A DNA stretch of 64,000 nucleotides from Nocardiopsis ansamitocini (GCF_030268225.1 NZ_BSQG01000003.1:1-64000), one strand, 5' to 3'. Shown: positions 1-8,737, numbered from the stretch's first letter. The notes: generated by a model not told the origin, from the sequence alone. Translations and numbers: made by a program.

Positions 1-52
1 CAGCGCCGATGGTACTGCCTCCTTGCTGGGGTGGGAGAGTAGGACGCCGCCG
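1..52 (+). rRNA. rrf: 5S ribosomal RNA, 3' end (partial)
   Basis: The first bases match the 3' third of actinobacterial 5S rRNA: CAGCGCCGATGGTACTGC, then a short arm, then GTGGGAGAGTAGGACGCCGC. This segment carries the loop and helices that bind ribosomal protein and close the terminal stem. The 5' part lies outside the window, so the window starts at the end of an rRNA operon transcribed on the + strand. The exact 3' end is estimated from the family. Confidence 0.93.
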
Positions 53-67
53 TAATTGATGTTGGTT

Positions 68-110
68 GGGCTCGTTTGGTTGCCTCTTGTGGGGGTGGCT
101 GGGCGAGCCC
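68..110 (+). terminator. rRNA operon terminator candidate
   Basis: Arms GGGCTCG (68-74) and CGAGCCC (104-110) form a 7-bp stem just after the 5S rRNA. The loop is long at 29 nt. Position right after the rRNA supports a terminator role; there is no clear T-run. Confidence 0.5.
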
Positions 111-158
111 TTCCGCATTTGTGGGGGAAATCGAGAAAATATCGGAACGGGCCGCTCC

Positions 159-195
159 GGTTCTTCCTCCGCACAACCAGTACGAAGGAAGAACC
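159..195. terminator. 10-bp inverted repeat between rRNA and the next gene
   Basis: GGTTCTTCCT (159-168) and AGGAAGAACC (186-195) are perfect inverted arms around a 17-nt loop. It sits 25 bases beyond the stop of the leftward gene at 221-529 and could end that transcript, rRNA readthrough, or both. Confidence 0.55.
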
Positions 196-220
196 AGTAA
201 CCGGACGTCAATCGGCCCGG

Positions 221-529
221 TCAGGCCGAAGGGCTGTCGCGCGGGTTTTCCCGAGAACCTTCGTGCCGTTCAAGGTAGTCCAGATAGACCGGACGCAGCG
301 CCTCGCGCAATTCGTGATCGCCTTCGCGTTCGGCGATCAGTTCGCTGAACAGATTGGATGCCTTCAGCGCACCGGTCTCCCCGGCTTCTTGACGACCGGT
401 GGCGGCCTCCGCAGCCGGAATGCTTTGCACCAGTTCCCAGAGGTAGGTCGCGTCCCATCGCTCACGGGCCAGGGCGACAGCGCGCCGCCGAAGTTCGTCG
501 GTGTCGAGTCGGTCGAGATCTGCACTCAT
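221..529 (-). CDS. Small conserved actinobacterial hypothetical protein
   Basis: A 102-residue acidic, helix-rich protein starting MSADLDRLDTDELRRRAV, with no signal peptide or membrane segment. The ATG is preceded by a strong GGGAGGGGA ribosome binding site, which fixes the start. The pattern of leucines and charged residues suggests a compact helical bundle. I do not recognise the function; similar short proteins occur beside rRNA operons in actinomycetes, which is general knowledge and not a match I could test. It is transcribed towards the 5S rRNA and stands alone, with the inverted repeat at 159-195 downstream. Confidence 0.75.
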   Translation of the reverse strand: MSADLDRLDTDELRRRAVALARERWDATYLWELVQSIPAAEAATGRQEAGETGALKASNLFSELIAEREGDHELREALRPVYLDYLERHEGSRENPRDSPSA

Positions 530-716
530 TCCCCTCCCTTACCCGTAGTGCCACGGCGTAACTTCTTCCACGCAGATCCCCGGGCCGGCTCCAGGGCGGG
601 AAAGCCTCCTGCTGAGAGCCCCGGAGGCCCGCAACCGCGGCGGGATAAGGGAAACCGGTCCTCGCCGCACCGTCATTGACGGTGTGCCCCCGGGAGGTTT
701 GGGAACATATAGCGCC

Positions 717-1649
717 ATGGCCCTCCAGCGCTCCACGGCGGCGGGTGCCGCCGCTTTCCTGGTGCTGTGCGCGCTCTCCGGATGCGTTTCCGCCCCCCAA
801 GACGATCCCGGTTCATCGCAGACGCAGGCCCCTCCGAGCGGGGCGCCCCCGCAAGGGGGGGATTCCCCGAGCCCTCCGGCCCCCGACCCCGGTCCGGTCG
901 AAGGGGACCCCGACACCCCCATCCCCGCCCCGGACGCCCCGCCCGAGACACCCGGCGACCTGGTGTCCGCGATCCAACGGGCGGTACTGACCAGAGAGAC
1001 CGTCCGCTACCAGGCGACCGCTTCCCTCGGCGGTATCCGCAGGGCAGAGGCCAGCGGTGGTTACGTCTTCCACGCAAAAGACTCCATCGACTTCACCGCG
1101 GACCTCGACATGCGCAGCAGGAGCGGTGACGATTACGCAGCACAGGCCGTTGCGGTGGGTGACAGGTTCTTTCTCAAGCCACCGACCACCGACGGCCTTC
1201 CTTCGGGGGCCGAGTGGGTCGGCCGTTCACGTGCGGACTTCGAGGACCCGCCCGAGCCCAGGGCCCTCTACTCCGAGGCCATCCGTGCGATCTCGGGGAT
1301 CCGGGACTGGAGCATGATCGCCGCCTCCAGCGAGCTTCTTCCCTCCGGTCGGCGCACCGTGAACGGGGTGACCGGCCGTGGCCACCGGGCGACCTTCTCA
1401 GTCGTGGACGGCATGAACAACGTGAGCGGTACGGGAGGCGCATGGCGAGTGCTACAGGACCTGTCCGCCCAGGGGGTCCGGCAGATCACCTTCACACTGT
1501 GGGTCGATGACGACTATCTGCCCGTTGCGGTGATCGTGCAGATGAAAAGCGAGGACGGTCCGGCTCACGTGGATCTCACCTTCACCGACTGGGGGGACAC
1601 CCTTGAATTCCCGGTCCCCGACCCGGGGGAAGTATGGAATCGGTCCTGA
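717..1649 (+). CDS. Secreted lipoprotein, LppX/LprG-like fold suspected
   Basis: A 310-residue protein with a lipoprotein signal: hydrophobic stretch AAAFLVLCALSGC with Cys23 as the lipidation site. A low-complexity Pro/Gly/Asp linker follows (about residues 25-80), then a globular domain with alternating beta-strand motifs (TVRYQATASLGG, QITFTLWVDDDYLPVAV) as in the LppX/LprAFG family of half-barrel lipid or glycoconjugate carriers. An upstream GTG at 684 is possible, but ATG 717 puts the signal peptide at the N-terminus. It likely sits on the outer face of the membrane. The family assignment is inference from strand pattern and length. Confidence 0.78.
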   Translation: MALQRSTAAGAAAFLVLCALSGCVSAPQDDPGSSQTQAPPSGAPPQGGDSPSPPAPDPGPVEGDPDTPIPAPDAPPETPGDLVSAIQRAVLTRETVRYQATASLGGIRRAEASGGYVFHAKDSIDFTADLDMRSRSGDDYAAQAVAVGDRFFLKPPTTDGLPSGAEWVGRSRADFEDPPEPRALYSEAIRAISGIRDWSMIAASSELLPSGRRTVNGVTGRGHRATFSVVDGMNNVSGTGGAWRVLQDLSAQGVRQITFTLWVDDDYLPVAVIVQMKSEDGPAHVDLTFTDWGDTLEFPVPDPGEVWNRS

Positions 1650-1788
1650 AACCCACGTTTCACACCCCGCGTTTCCGCCCGTGCACATAACGTGGCATTG
1701 AGTGAGCGGGCCGGTACCCGCACGCTCGGCCGAGGGCATAGGCTCGAAGCTCCGCATGACATCCGTTCAGCAAGGGGTGCAAAGACTG

Positions 1789-3096
1789 GTGACGACGACC
1801 AACGGCGCGGCTAAGCAGATCACGCAGCACACCCTGGACAATGGACTCCGGTTGGTGATTGCTCCGGCCGCAACCGGTCAGGTGGCCGCCGTCAACCTCT
1901 GGTACGGGGTCGGCTCCAGGCACGAGGTCCCGGGCCGCACCGGGTTCGCGCACCTCTTCGAACACCTGATGTTCCAGGGAAGTGGCAACGTCCCCAAGGG
2001 GGACCACTTCGATGCGATCGAGCGACTGGGCGGCGACATCAACGCCTCCACTTCGAGTGACCGCACCAACTACTACGAGACGGTTCCCGAACACGCCCTC
2101 GACCTCGCCCTGTGGCTGGAGGCCGACCGTCTCGCCACCCTGCGCGAGGGAATGGGGCAGGAAGTCCTGGACAACCAGCGCGACGTCGTCAAGAACGAGC
2201 GTCGCCAGCGCTACGACAACATCCCCTACGGAACTGCCTTCGAGCGCATCCTTTCCCACGCCTACCCGCCGGGGCATCCTTACCATCACCCGACTATCGG
2301 TTCCATGGCGGACCTGGACGCTGCCGACCTCGAGTACGTGCTCTCCTTCCACAAGGCGCACTACGGTCCGGACAACCTGGTCCTCACCGTGGTCAGTGCC
2401 CTCGACCCCGACGACGTGCACGAGCGGGTCAAGCACTATTTCGGCGGCATCCCTGCGCGCGACGTCATCGCCGAGGCGCCCGACGCCACCCTGGAAGGAC
2501 CCATCGGCGGGCCCAAGAGCGAGGTCGTCACCGAGAACGTCCCCGCGCCCGCGGTCTTCCTCATCTACCGGGTCCCCGCCTACGGCACGCGCGAGTTCGA
2601 CATCATGCAGTTGGCCTCCGCCGTACTCGGCCAAGGACAGGGCAGTCGGCTCTACCGCAGGCTCGTCGTCGAGCGCGGCCTCGCCAACGACGACGGTGGT
2701 TCGGCAGCCGACCTGGTCAATTTCCGTTACACCCCCGGCCTGTTCTTCGTGAGCATGATCGCCAGGGACGGCGTCACCGGCGACCAGCTGGAGGAGGCCA
2801 TGCTCGACGAGATCTCGACCCTGGCCGACGGCATCAGCGAGGAGGAGATGGAGCGGGCCCGCGCCGTTCTGGAGCGCGACCACCTCCAGTCGATCTCCAC
2901 TCCCGGAGGGCTCGCGGACTCCCTCGGCAGCTGCACGCAGCTGTTCGACGACCCCACCCTCGTCTACACCTGGCCGCAACGTTGGGCCGCCATCAGCACC
3001 GACGAAGTCGTGGAGTACGCCAAGCGTCTTCTCACTCCGGAGAATCGCCTCTCGGTCCGTTTCGAGGACGAAGAGGCCCCGGACGCCGACGCCTGA
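1789..3096 (+). CDS. M16 family zinc metallopeptidase (active subunit)
   Basis: A pitrilysin/processing-peptidase type protein. The inverted zinc motif HxxEH is present as HLFEH, about residue 55 from this start, inside the conserved block FAHLFEHLMFQGSGN. The distal Glu helix is present as VKNERRQRYDN. The C-terminal half carries the M16 inactive-domain fold. About 435 residues is usual for bacterial M16B half-enzymes, which work as dimers or with a partner. GTG 1789 is chosen because homology seems to begin near QITQHTLDNGLRLVI; GTG 1702 and ATG 1756 are in-frame alternatives. The next gene encodes the likely partner, 54 bp downstream. Confidence 0.92.
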   Translation: MTTTNGAAKQITQHTLDNGLRLVIAPAATGQVAAVNLWYGVGSRHEVPGRTGFAHLFEHLMFQGSGNVPKGDHFDAIERLGGDINASTSSDRTNYYETVPEHALDLALWLEADRLATLREGMGQEVLDNQRDVVKNERRQRYDNIPYGTAFERILSHAYPPGHPYHHPTIGSMADLDAADLEYVLSFHKAHYGPDNLVLTVVSALDPDDVHERVKHYFGGIPARDVIAEAPDATLEGPIGGPKSEVVTENVPAPAVFLIYRVPAYGTREFDIMQLASAVLGQGQGSRLYRRLVVERGLANDDGGSAADLVNFRYTPGLFFVSMIARDGVTGDQLEEAMLDEISTLADGISEEEMERARAVLERDHLQSISTPGGLADSLGSCTQLFDDPTLVYTWPQRWAAISTDEVVEYAKRLLTPENRLSVRFEDEEAPDADA

Positions 3097-3150
3097 TCCG
3101 TCGCCGCTGTATCAGCCCAACGCGCATCCTGATGTAGAGGAAGATCCGTC

Positions 3151-4524
3151 TTGAGCAACCTCCAGACCCGCCCAGTGCTCGGTGAGCCCACGCGCTACAC
3201 CTTCCCCAAGCCCCAGCGCCTTCAGGTCGGGGGCGGCACTGTCGTGGCCATCGATATTCCCGGCCAGCCCTACGCCGCCATCCGGCTCGTCCAGCCGGCC
3301 GGTGGCATCAGCGAACCGGCCGATCTCATGGGTGTCGCCGCGCTGACCAACGAAGCCCTTGAGGACGGCATCCACGGCAACAGCTCGCTGGCGCCTTCGC
3401 TGGAACGCCACGGCGCGGAGTGGGTGTCCCGGATCGGCTGGGACAGCTTCATCACCGGTGTTGATGCTCCGGCCAACCGCATCGCCGACGCCGTTGGGCT
3501 GTTCGCCGAGGCTCTGCGCACTCCCGCTCTGCGTGACGAAGACATCGTCCGTCGCCGTGACCAGCTCATTGAGAGCTTCTGGCTGGAGGCGTCGGTCGCC
3601 TCCACCCTGGCCGCGCGTTCCATCGGGGGCCAGCTCTTCACCGGCCGCTACGCCACGCCTCTCAGCGGAGGGCCGGCAGGACTGCACGAACTCACGCCTG
3701 AAAACGTGCGCCGGTTCCACGCCGACTCCGTGGCCTCCGTCGCGGGCACCCTCGTTGTGGTCGGTGACCTTTCGGGCGTTGATCTGGAAGCCCTCGGAAG
3801 GACCGTGTTCGGTGACGCCCTCGCCACGCCGGCCCGCCACACCGTTGCTCCGGATCCCGCCCCGGGGGACCTGCCGCGTATTCTTCTCCTGGACCGCCCC
3901 GGCTCCGTGCAGTCCGCACTGATCCTGGCGCACCGGGCTCCGGCGCGCTCCCAGGTCGACCTGCCCAAGGTCGAAGGGATGAGTGACGTGCTGGGCGGGA
4001 TGTTCACCTCTCGCCTCAACATGGAACTGCGCGAACGCCTGGGTTACACCTATGGTGTCGGGTGCCGCTTCGATCTGCGTCGCGACAGCGGTGTCTTCGT
4101 GATCAGCACCCAGGTCGAGGCGCCCACCACGGCGCATTCGATCACCGCCACGCTAGAGCAGATCGCCAAGTTGAAGGACGAGGGTGCGACCGAGGGCGAG
4201 CTCGCCGCGGTGCGCGAGTCCAACACGGTCGGTCTTCCGGTGAGCTATTCCACAGCCGGCCGTCTGGCCGGTGCCCTCGTCGAGTCCGTCGTGCACGATC
4301 TGCCCGAGGACCATGTGGACCGGCTGCGTGCAGGGTTCGAGCGGCTCACCGCCGACGATCTCCAGCAGGCCGCCCGCGATTACCTGCACCCGCAGGAGTC
4401 CGTCGTCATCGTCGCGGGAGACGCCGAGACCCTTCGGGAGCCGCTCGCCGAGACCGGATTCGGACCGGTTGAGGTTCGCGATCCCGAGACGCTTTGGGCC
4501 GTACCTGGTTCCACCACCCCCTGA
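3151..4524 (+). CDS. M16 family peptidase-like protein (inactive partner)
   Basis: A 457-residue M16-fold protein whose zinc motif is absent: the corresponding helix reads ALTNEALEDG instead of HxxEH. It keeps the substrate-binding Arg/Tyr region near the C-terminal domain (ELRERLGYTYG). This division of labour, one catalytic and one substrate-binding subunit, is well known in M16B pairs. The start is TTG with GAGGAA upstream. Together with the preceding gene it probably forms a heterodimer degrading short peptides; the substrate cannot be read from sequence. Confidence 0.9.
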   Translation: MSNLQTRPVLGEPTRYTFPKPQRLQVGGGTVVAIDIPGQPYAAIRLVQPAGGISEPADLMGVAALTNEALEDGIHGNSSLAPSLERHGAEWVSRIGWDSFITGVDAPANRIADAVGLFAEALRTPALRDEDIVRRRDQLIESFWLEASVASTLAARSIGGQLFTGRYATPLSGGPAGLHELTPENVRRFHADSVASVAGTLVVVGDLSGVDLEALGRTVFGDALATPARHTVAPDPAPGDLPRILLLDRPGSVQSALILAHRAPARSQVDLPKVEGMSDVLGGMFTSRLNMELRERLGYTYGVGCRFDLRRDSGVFVISTQVEAPTTAHSITATLEQIAKLKDEGATEGELAAVRESNTVGLPVSYSTAGRLAGALVESVVHDLPEDHVDRLRAGFERLTADDLQQAARDYLHPQESVVIVAGDAETLREPLAETGFGPVEVRDPETLWAVPGSTTP

Positions 4525-4740
4525 ATGGCAAAATCAGGCAAAGGAGAGGGAAAGCGCGGCATGTGACACAGTCCGCGGGAGATAACGAAACCGAACCTAA
4601 GTGACTGTGATGTTCCAACCACCTGCTCTAATGTCTTCAGACGTTGGTATAACGAGTGGTGCGTCTATGCCCCGACGCCACCGCCGCCGCAACCGCCCGC
4701 AGGAGGCCAGCATGGCCCGTGAGCTGATCCTGTAAGAGTC

Positions 4741-5991
4741 GTGTCCTCCATAGAACCCCCAGCAGAGCGGCAGGACTCCCAGCCGCCGGATTCGTCGCGC
4801 CCGGTTGTGGTCGACGACGCCCCCGAGGAGCAACGCATCCTCGCGGGGCGATACACCCTGACCGAACCCATCGGGCGCGGCGGGGTCGGTACCGTCTGGC
4901 GCGCCACCGACGTCGTCCTCGACCGCGAGGTCGCGGTCAAGGAACTTCGGTTGCCCGATGACCTGACCGAGGCCGAGCGCAGTTCGCTGCTGCGCCGCAC
5001 CACCCGAGAGGCCCGGGTCGCCGGTCGCCTGACCCATCCCAACGTTGTCACCGTGCTGGACGTCGTCAACGAGGACGGCCGGCCGTGGATCGTGATGGAA
5101 CTGGTCGTGGCGCGCACACTCGCCGAGATCGTCGACCTCGCCGGGCCTCTTCCCTATCCACGCGTGGCCGAGATCGGTCTGCAACTGATCAGCGCGTTGA
5201 AAGCTGCACACGACGAGGGGATCGTCCACCGCGACGTCAAGCCCGAGAACGTCATGATCAGCGATCAGGGCAGGGTCGTCCTGACCGACTTCGGGCTGGC
5301 AGCCTGGACCGGTGAGTCGGCGCTGAGCAGTTCGGGCCGAATCATCGGCTCGCCCTCCTACATCCCGCCGGAGCGCGCAAAGGCCGGCCCAGTCGGGCCT
5401 TCCTCGGACCTGTGGTCATTGGGTGCGACCCTGTACGCCGCGGTCGAGGGCCACCCGCCCTACAACCGCAAGGGCTACATCGCCATTCTGCGCGGCGACG
5501 ATCTGGAAGAGCCTGAGCCGGCTGCCAACGCGGGACCGCTCGCCCCGGTGTTGGCCGGCCTGCTGCGGGTCGATCCCGAGGCGCGCCTGACCGCGGACAG
5601 TGCCACCGCGATGCTGCGCATCGCTTCACTCGCCCCCTGGGCACCCGAGACCAGCCCGGAGACAGCCGCGAAGTCGGCGGCAGAGACCGAGGCACGCAAC
5701 GAGTCGGATCAGTCAGCGGCCGAAGCGATACCCGTCGCGCTGAAAGCGGGGGCAGAGGCCCTGCGCAACAACCTGCACGACCAGGTCGCGCATGTCTCCG
5801 ACGCGCTCCAGCGCCATCGTCCGGAATCGGTGAGTGCCCTGCTCACCTCGATCCGGGAGTCCACCGACACCCTCGGGCTGACCAGTTCGGGCAAGCATCG
5901 CAGCAAGAGTGCCGTTCCGGTCATCATCGGTGTGGCAGCGGGGGTAGTGGCGCTGCTCGCAGTCATCCTGTGGGCGCTGGTTCTTCGGTAA
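4741..5991 (+). CDS. Membrane-anchored Ser/Thr protein kinase
   Basis: A 416-residue PknB-like (Hanks-type) kinase. The glycine loop GRGGVGTVWRA, VAVKELR lysine (about residue 66), catalytic loop HRDVKPENV (about 163) and DFGLA magnesium loop (about 183) are all intact, so it should be active. A polar linker of about 110 residues follows the kinase domain, then one transmembrane segment near residues 393-414 with only a very short tail. There are no PASTA repeats or other extracellular sensor domain, so any signal must come through a partner or the membrane. Start GTG at 4741. A strong hairpin lies just past the stop. Confidence 0.95.
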   Translation: MSSIEPPAERQDSQPPDSSRPVVVDDAPEEQRILAGRYTLTEPIGRGGVGTVWRATDVVLDREVAVKELRLPDDLTEAERSSLLRRTTREARVAGRLTHPNVVTVLDVVNEDGRPWIVMELVVARTLAEIVDLAGPLPYPRVAEIGLQLISALKAAHDEGIVHRDVKPENVMISDQGRVVLTDFGLAAWTGESALSSSGRIIGSPSYIPPERAKAGPVGPSSDLWSLGATLYAAVEGHPPYNRKGYIAILRGDDLEEPEPAANAGPLAPVLAGLLRVDPEARLTADSATAMLRIASLAPWAPETSPETAAKSAAETEARNESDQSAAEAIPVALKAGAEALRNNLHDQVAHVSDALQRHRPESVSALLTSIRESTDTLGLTSSGKHRSKSAVPVIIGVAAGVVALLAVILWALVLR

Positions 5992-6004
5992 CGGCAAACG
6001 TACG

Positions 6005-6039
6005 GGTGGGGTGGAGGAAGCCTGCTCCTCCACCCCACC
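6005..6039. terminator. Bidirectional terminator, 14-bp perfect stem
   Basis: GGTGGGGTGGAGGA (6005-6018) pairs perfectly with TCCTCCACCCCACC (6026-6039) around a 7-nt loop. It lies between the rightward kinase gene and the leftward tRNA, so it can end both transcripts. Confidence 0.88.
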
Positions 6040-6050
6040 AGGGTCCTTTG

Positions 6051-6124
6051 TAGGGCCGACGGGACTCGAACCCGCACTGGCACGAACCTAAATCGTGTGT
6101 CTCTACCTATTGGACTACGGCCCT
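6051..6124 (-). tRNA. Class I tRNA with UAG anticodon (unusual)
   Basis: A 74-nt cloverleaf on the minus strand. The acceptor stem is AGGGCCG/CGGCCCT with discriminator A; the D-stem GTC/GAC has a mismatch and a 9-nt loop containing GG. Anticodon stem CACGA/TCGTG closes a 7-nt loop TTTAGGT, giving anticodon UAG, which reads CUA (Leu box). The T-arm GCGGG-TTCGAGT-CCCGT is normal. The variable loop is only 5 nt, whereas bacterial tRNA-Leu is class II with a long variable arm. CCA is not encoded. The folding is secure; the amino-acid identity is not, so no isotype is assigned. Confidence 0.85.
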
Positions 6125-6322
6125 CTGTAGCTGGCTGTCCGGTCGTCTTCTCCGGTCGCGGGCGCGACGACAAAACCGTCCGTCTGAAGAGTGGCAGTTG
6201 GGGGTGCGCAAACGCAAATTCTCCGGCCCCTGTCGCACGTGCTTCTCCGGATGAGCCGTTCGGCTGCGGACAGGGCAGCCGACATCGAGCGGCGTTCTTC
6301 GTACGCTGCCGGCCGGCCGATC

Positions 6323-6383
6323 ACCCACCCGGTGGCCGCCCCCGGGGGGCGGAACAGTCATCTGCGCCCCGCCCCCGGTGGGT
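6323..6383 (-). terminator. GC-rich hairpin region after bcp
   Basis: The region holds a self-complementary block CCGCCCCCGGGGGGCGG (6337-6353) nested between ACCCACCCGG (6323-6332) and CCGGTGGGT (6375-6383), which pair with one bulge. It begins at the bcp stop codon and is a plausible terminator. Confidence 0.5.
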
Positions 6384-6865
6384 CAGATGCCCAGTTCCCG
6401 CTTGACCCGATCGACGTGGCCGGTGGCCTTCACGTTGTAGAACGCCTTCTCGACCACGCGGTCCGCACCGATCACGAGGGTGGACCGGATCACACCCTGG
6501 ACGATCTTGCCGTAGTTCTTCTTTTCACCGAACGCGCCGTAGCCGGTCAGGACGGTCTTCTCCGGGTCGGAGAGAAGAGGGAAGGTCAGCCCTTCCTTCT
6601 CGGTGAACGCCGCCAGTTTGGCGGTGGTGTCGGGGGAGATCCCGAGCACGGTCAGGCCGGCAGAGTTGAAGGCGCGGAGGTTGTCGCGGAAGTCGCATGC
6701 CTGGCTGGTGCATCCGGGGGTCATGGCCGCGGGGTAGAAGTACAGCACCACACGGTTGTGGCTCCCCAGGACCTCGCTGAGTGTGACGGGTTTGCCGTCG
6801 GCGTCGTCGAGGGTGAAGTCGGGCGCTGTGTCGCCGGGCTGGAGGCGGTCGGTGGACTCGCTCAA
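6383..6865 (-). CDS. bcp: Thioredoxin-dependent thiol peroxidase (peroxiredoxin Q)
   Basis: A 160-residue Bcp/PrxQ peroxiredoxin that reduces hydroperoxides in the cytoplasm using thioredoxin. The peroxidatic motif is PAAMTPGCTSQACDF: Cys in PGCT is the peroxidatic residue and the second Cys five residues later is the usual PrxQ resolving Cys. The family threonine and C-terminal strands (TFPLLSDPEK, STLVIG) are intact. The start is TTG, supported by GAGGAGA nine bases upstream. Adjacent DUF3618 and tRNA genes echo the common actinobacterial neighbourhood of bcp. Confidence 0.95.
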   Translation of the reverse strand: MSESTDRLQPGDTAPDFTLDDADGKPVTLSEVLGSHNRVVLYFYPAAMTPGCTSQACDFRDNLRAFNSAGLTVLGISPDTTAKLAAFTEKEGLTFPLLSDPEKTVLTGYGAFGEKKNYGKIVQGVIRSTLVIGADRVVEKAFYNVKATGHVDRVKRELGI

Positions 6866-7197
6866 CGCGTGGTCTCCTCATCGGGGTGGGGCCTGGGACT
6901 GTCGTGTTCAGCCTATTGCGCGTGGTGGGGCGCTGCTGGGAGGGTCGCAGGGCAGCCAGATGCGGCCTGTCCCGGTTCGGGATGAAGGGCCCGGGTCCGG
7001 ATTCGGCGGCAGTAACGAAACGCTTCATGCCCAAGACGCGCATGAAGGGCGATCTTCACCTAAGGTTGACCAAGCCCATGCCGCGTCGGCACCGGATCAT
7101 GGTGAGGGGCGGGTCCCGCAACGACTCGCACCGTCAGGACCGGTAGCACCCGGTACTGGGCCGAAGCACCTTTCCCGCTTCGAGGAGTACGCCAGCA

Positions 7198-8259
7198 ATG
7201 TCCAGTTTCACCATGGACGAGGTCAGGAATCGCACCCGCAAGGAGCGCGATTCCTGGTGGACCGTCTGGGCGATCGATCCGATCGCTCTGCGGCTCGTCC
7301 GGTTGATCGCCAACCGCACGTCGATCACGCCCAATCAGCTGACGGTCGTGGTGCTGTTGTTGGGTTTGGGAGCGGCCGCATGCTTCGCGGTGGGCTTCTG
7401 GCCGTTCCTGATCGCGGGTGCGGTCCTGTACTACGTGTCCTTTCTCGTGGACTGCATGGACGGCAAGCTCGCGCGGTTGACCGACCGGGAGTCGCTGTTC
7501 GGGTCGTGGATGGACTACATCTTCGACCGGTTCCGGGTGCTGATGTGCGCGGTGGCGTTGATGGGCGGCCAGTACGTACTGACCGGACGGACGGTGTTCG
7601 TCTGGATGGCACTGGTCGTGGTCTTCTGCGACATGCTGCGCTATCTCAACGCCCTCCAGGTCTACAAGATGCGTCGGGAGATGCGCTCCTACCTGGCGGC
7701 AGCCCTGGAACGGGCCCGGGCAACGCTGTCGATGCTGGAGCCGGCGCAGCCAGGGGCGCCGCTCAGCGATACCGGCGAGCAGGCAGTGCTCAAGCACGGA
7801 ATCTCGGTGCTGGAGCAGCTTCTTCGGTCGCAGGCGGAGAAGGAGAACCGCTATGACCGGGACGCGGGCAAACAGCCTGACGTGCAGTTGCCCAAGGTGG
7901 ATCTGCACCAAGAGTTTCGGCATCGTTTTCCGTGGTATCAGCGGTTCTGGGAGTTCTTGCGGGCCCACCGGATCCGAACGCACCTGGTGAGCGGCATCGA
8001 ACTCCAGATCGCGGTGTTCGTACTGGCGCCTCTGCTGGCGGTCTTCGCCCCGAGCGCGATTGTCTGGACGACCGTGCTGGCAGGCGTTTTGCTACTCGCG
8101 TTCGAGATCCTGATCGTCTATAAACTGTGGTTGTCCACCCGGGATTTCTTCCGGGTGGTCGATGGGATCGAGGGCGCGTTGAGTTTTGCGCGTACGCCTG
8201 AGAGACAGGCCGGTGGCGAGACGCCGGCCGCTGATTCATCGCAGGCGACTCTGCGGTAG
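7198..8259 (+). CDS. CDP-alcohol phosphatidyltransferase family protein
   Basis: A 353-residue integral membrane enzyme. The signature D-x2-D-G-x2-A-R-x8-G-x3-D-x3-D is complete as DCMDGKLAR...GSWMDYIFD, so metal binding and catalysis should be intact. Such enzymes move a phospho-alcohol from CDP-diacylglycerol or a CDP-polyol. About six hydrophobic segments are visible, with an unusual charged cytoplasmic insertion of roughly 110 residues (KMRREMRSYLAAALERAR onwards) between them. Substrate is unknown. It lies 18 bp before DUF3618 and is probably cotranscribed with it. The upstream 330 bp (6866-7197) hold no gene I can support. Confidence 0.9.
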   Translation: MSSFTMDEVRNRTRKERDSWWTVWAIDPIALRLVRLIANRTSITPNQLTVVVLLLGLGAAACFAVGFWPFLIAGAVLYYVSFLVDCMDGKLARLTDRESLFGSWMDYIFDRFRVLMCAVALMGGQYVLTGRTVFVWMALVVVFCDMLRYLNALQVYKMRREMRSYLAAALERARATLSMLEPAQPGAPLSDTGEQAVLKHGISVLEQLLRSQAEKENRYDRDAGKQPDVQLPKVDLHQEFRHRFPWYQRFWEFLRAHRIRTHLVSGIELQIAVFVLAPLLAVFAPSAIVWTTVLAGVLLLAFEILIVYKLWLSTRDFFRVVDGIEGALSFARTPERQAGGETPAADSSQATLR

Positions 8260-8277
8260 CGGAAGGAAACGGGCTTT

Positions 8278-8676
8278 ATGGAGGCAACGGGCCCCGAGGA
8301 ACCCCGGCGCGACCCGGCTGTTGTGCAAGCCGAGATCGAGCGTGCGCAGGTTCGGCTTGCGTGGGCGATCGATGAGCTGACCGACCGCGCCAACCCCAAG
8401 AACGTGGCCAAACGTGGGCTGGGCAAGCTGCGCGACACCGGCGAGCTTTTGGTTGAGGAAGCTCGGGCCCTGGTCACCGGCGCGTCGGTGCGGCGTACCG
8501 ACAGCCACCTGGTAGAGCCCCCGGAGGGCGCGATCCTGCTCAAGGGCGAGGACGAGGTGGTTGCGGACTACGAGTTGCGTCGTGGACCGTCGCCCGCTCT
8601 GCTCGTCGGGGTGGGCGTCGGGTTGGCCGTCGCGGTGGGCATCGCCGTGGCGGTGCGGCGTCGGGCTAAGCGCTAG
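8278..8676 (+). CDS. DUF3618 domain membrane protein
   Basis: A 132-residue protein of the actinobacterial DUF3618 family. The N-terminal helix VQAEIERAQVRLAWAIDEL is the family hallmark (residues 18-40), and a single C-terminal transmembrane segment PALLVGVGVGLAVAVGIAVAV ends in a positive RRRAKR tail, giving an N-out or membrane-tethered helix. The ribosome site GGAAGGAAA precedes the ATG. Function is not established. Its place 18 bp after the phosphatidyltransferase suggests a role at the membrane. Confidence 0.85.
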   Translation: MEATGPEEPRRDPAVVQAEIERAQVRLAWAIDELTDRANPKNVAKRGLGKLRDTGELLVEEARALVTGASVRRTDSHLVEPPEGAILLKGEDEVVADYELRRGPSPALLVGVGVGLAVAVGIAVAVRRRAKR

Positions 8677-8683
8677 ACGAACC

Positions 8684-8726
8684 AACGAGGAGGGGTTCGG
8701 GGTGGTGACCCCGGCCCCTCCTCGTT
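8684..8726. terminator. Terminator between convergent genes, 12-bp stem
   Basis: AACGAGGAGGGG (8684-8695) and CCCCTCCTCGTT (8715-8726) pair perfectly; the 19-nt interior has a further GGGGT/ACCCC pairing. It separates DUF3618 from the leftward aldolase gene and can serve both. Confidence 0.85.
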
Positions 8727-8737
8727 GCGTCGGAGCC

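Noticed and set aside
1660-2979. Long minus-strand frame (about 440 codons) over the M16 peptidase gene
   Set aside because: It is antisense to a well-conserved peptidase, has no recognisable domain and the composition of GC-rich shadow frames.
4667-4735. Small frame (22 codons, MPRRHRRRNRPQEASMAREL...) just before the Ser/Thr kinase
   Set aside because: It is in frame from ATG 4610 too, has a good AGGAGG-like stretch inside, but no family match and too short to support; it may be part of the kinase leader.
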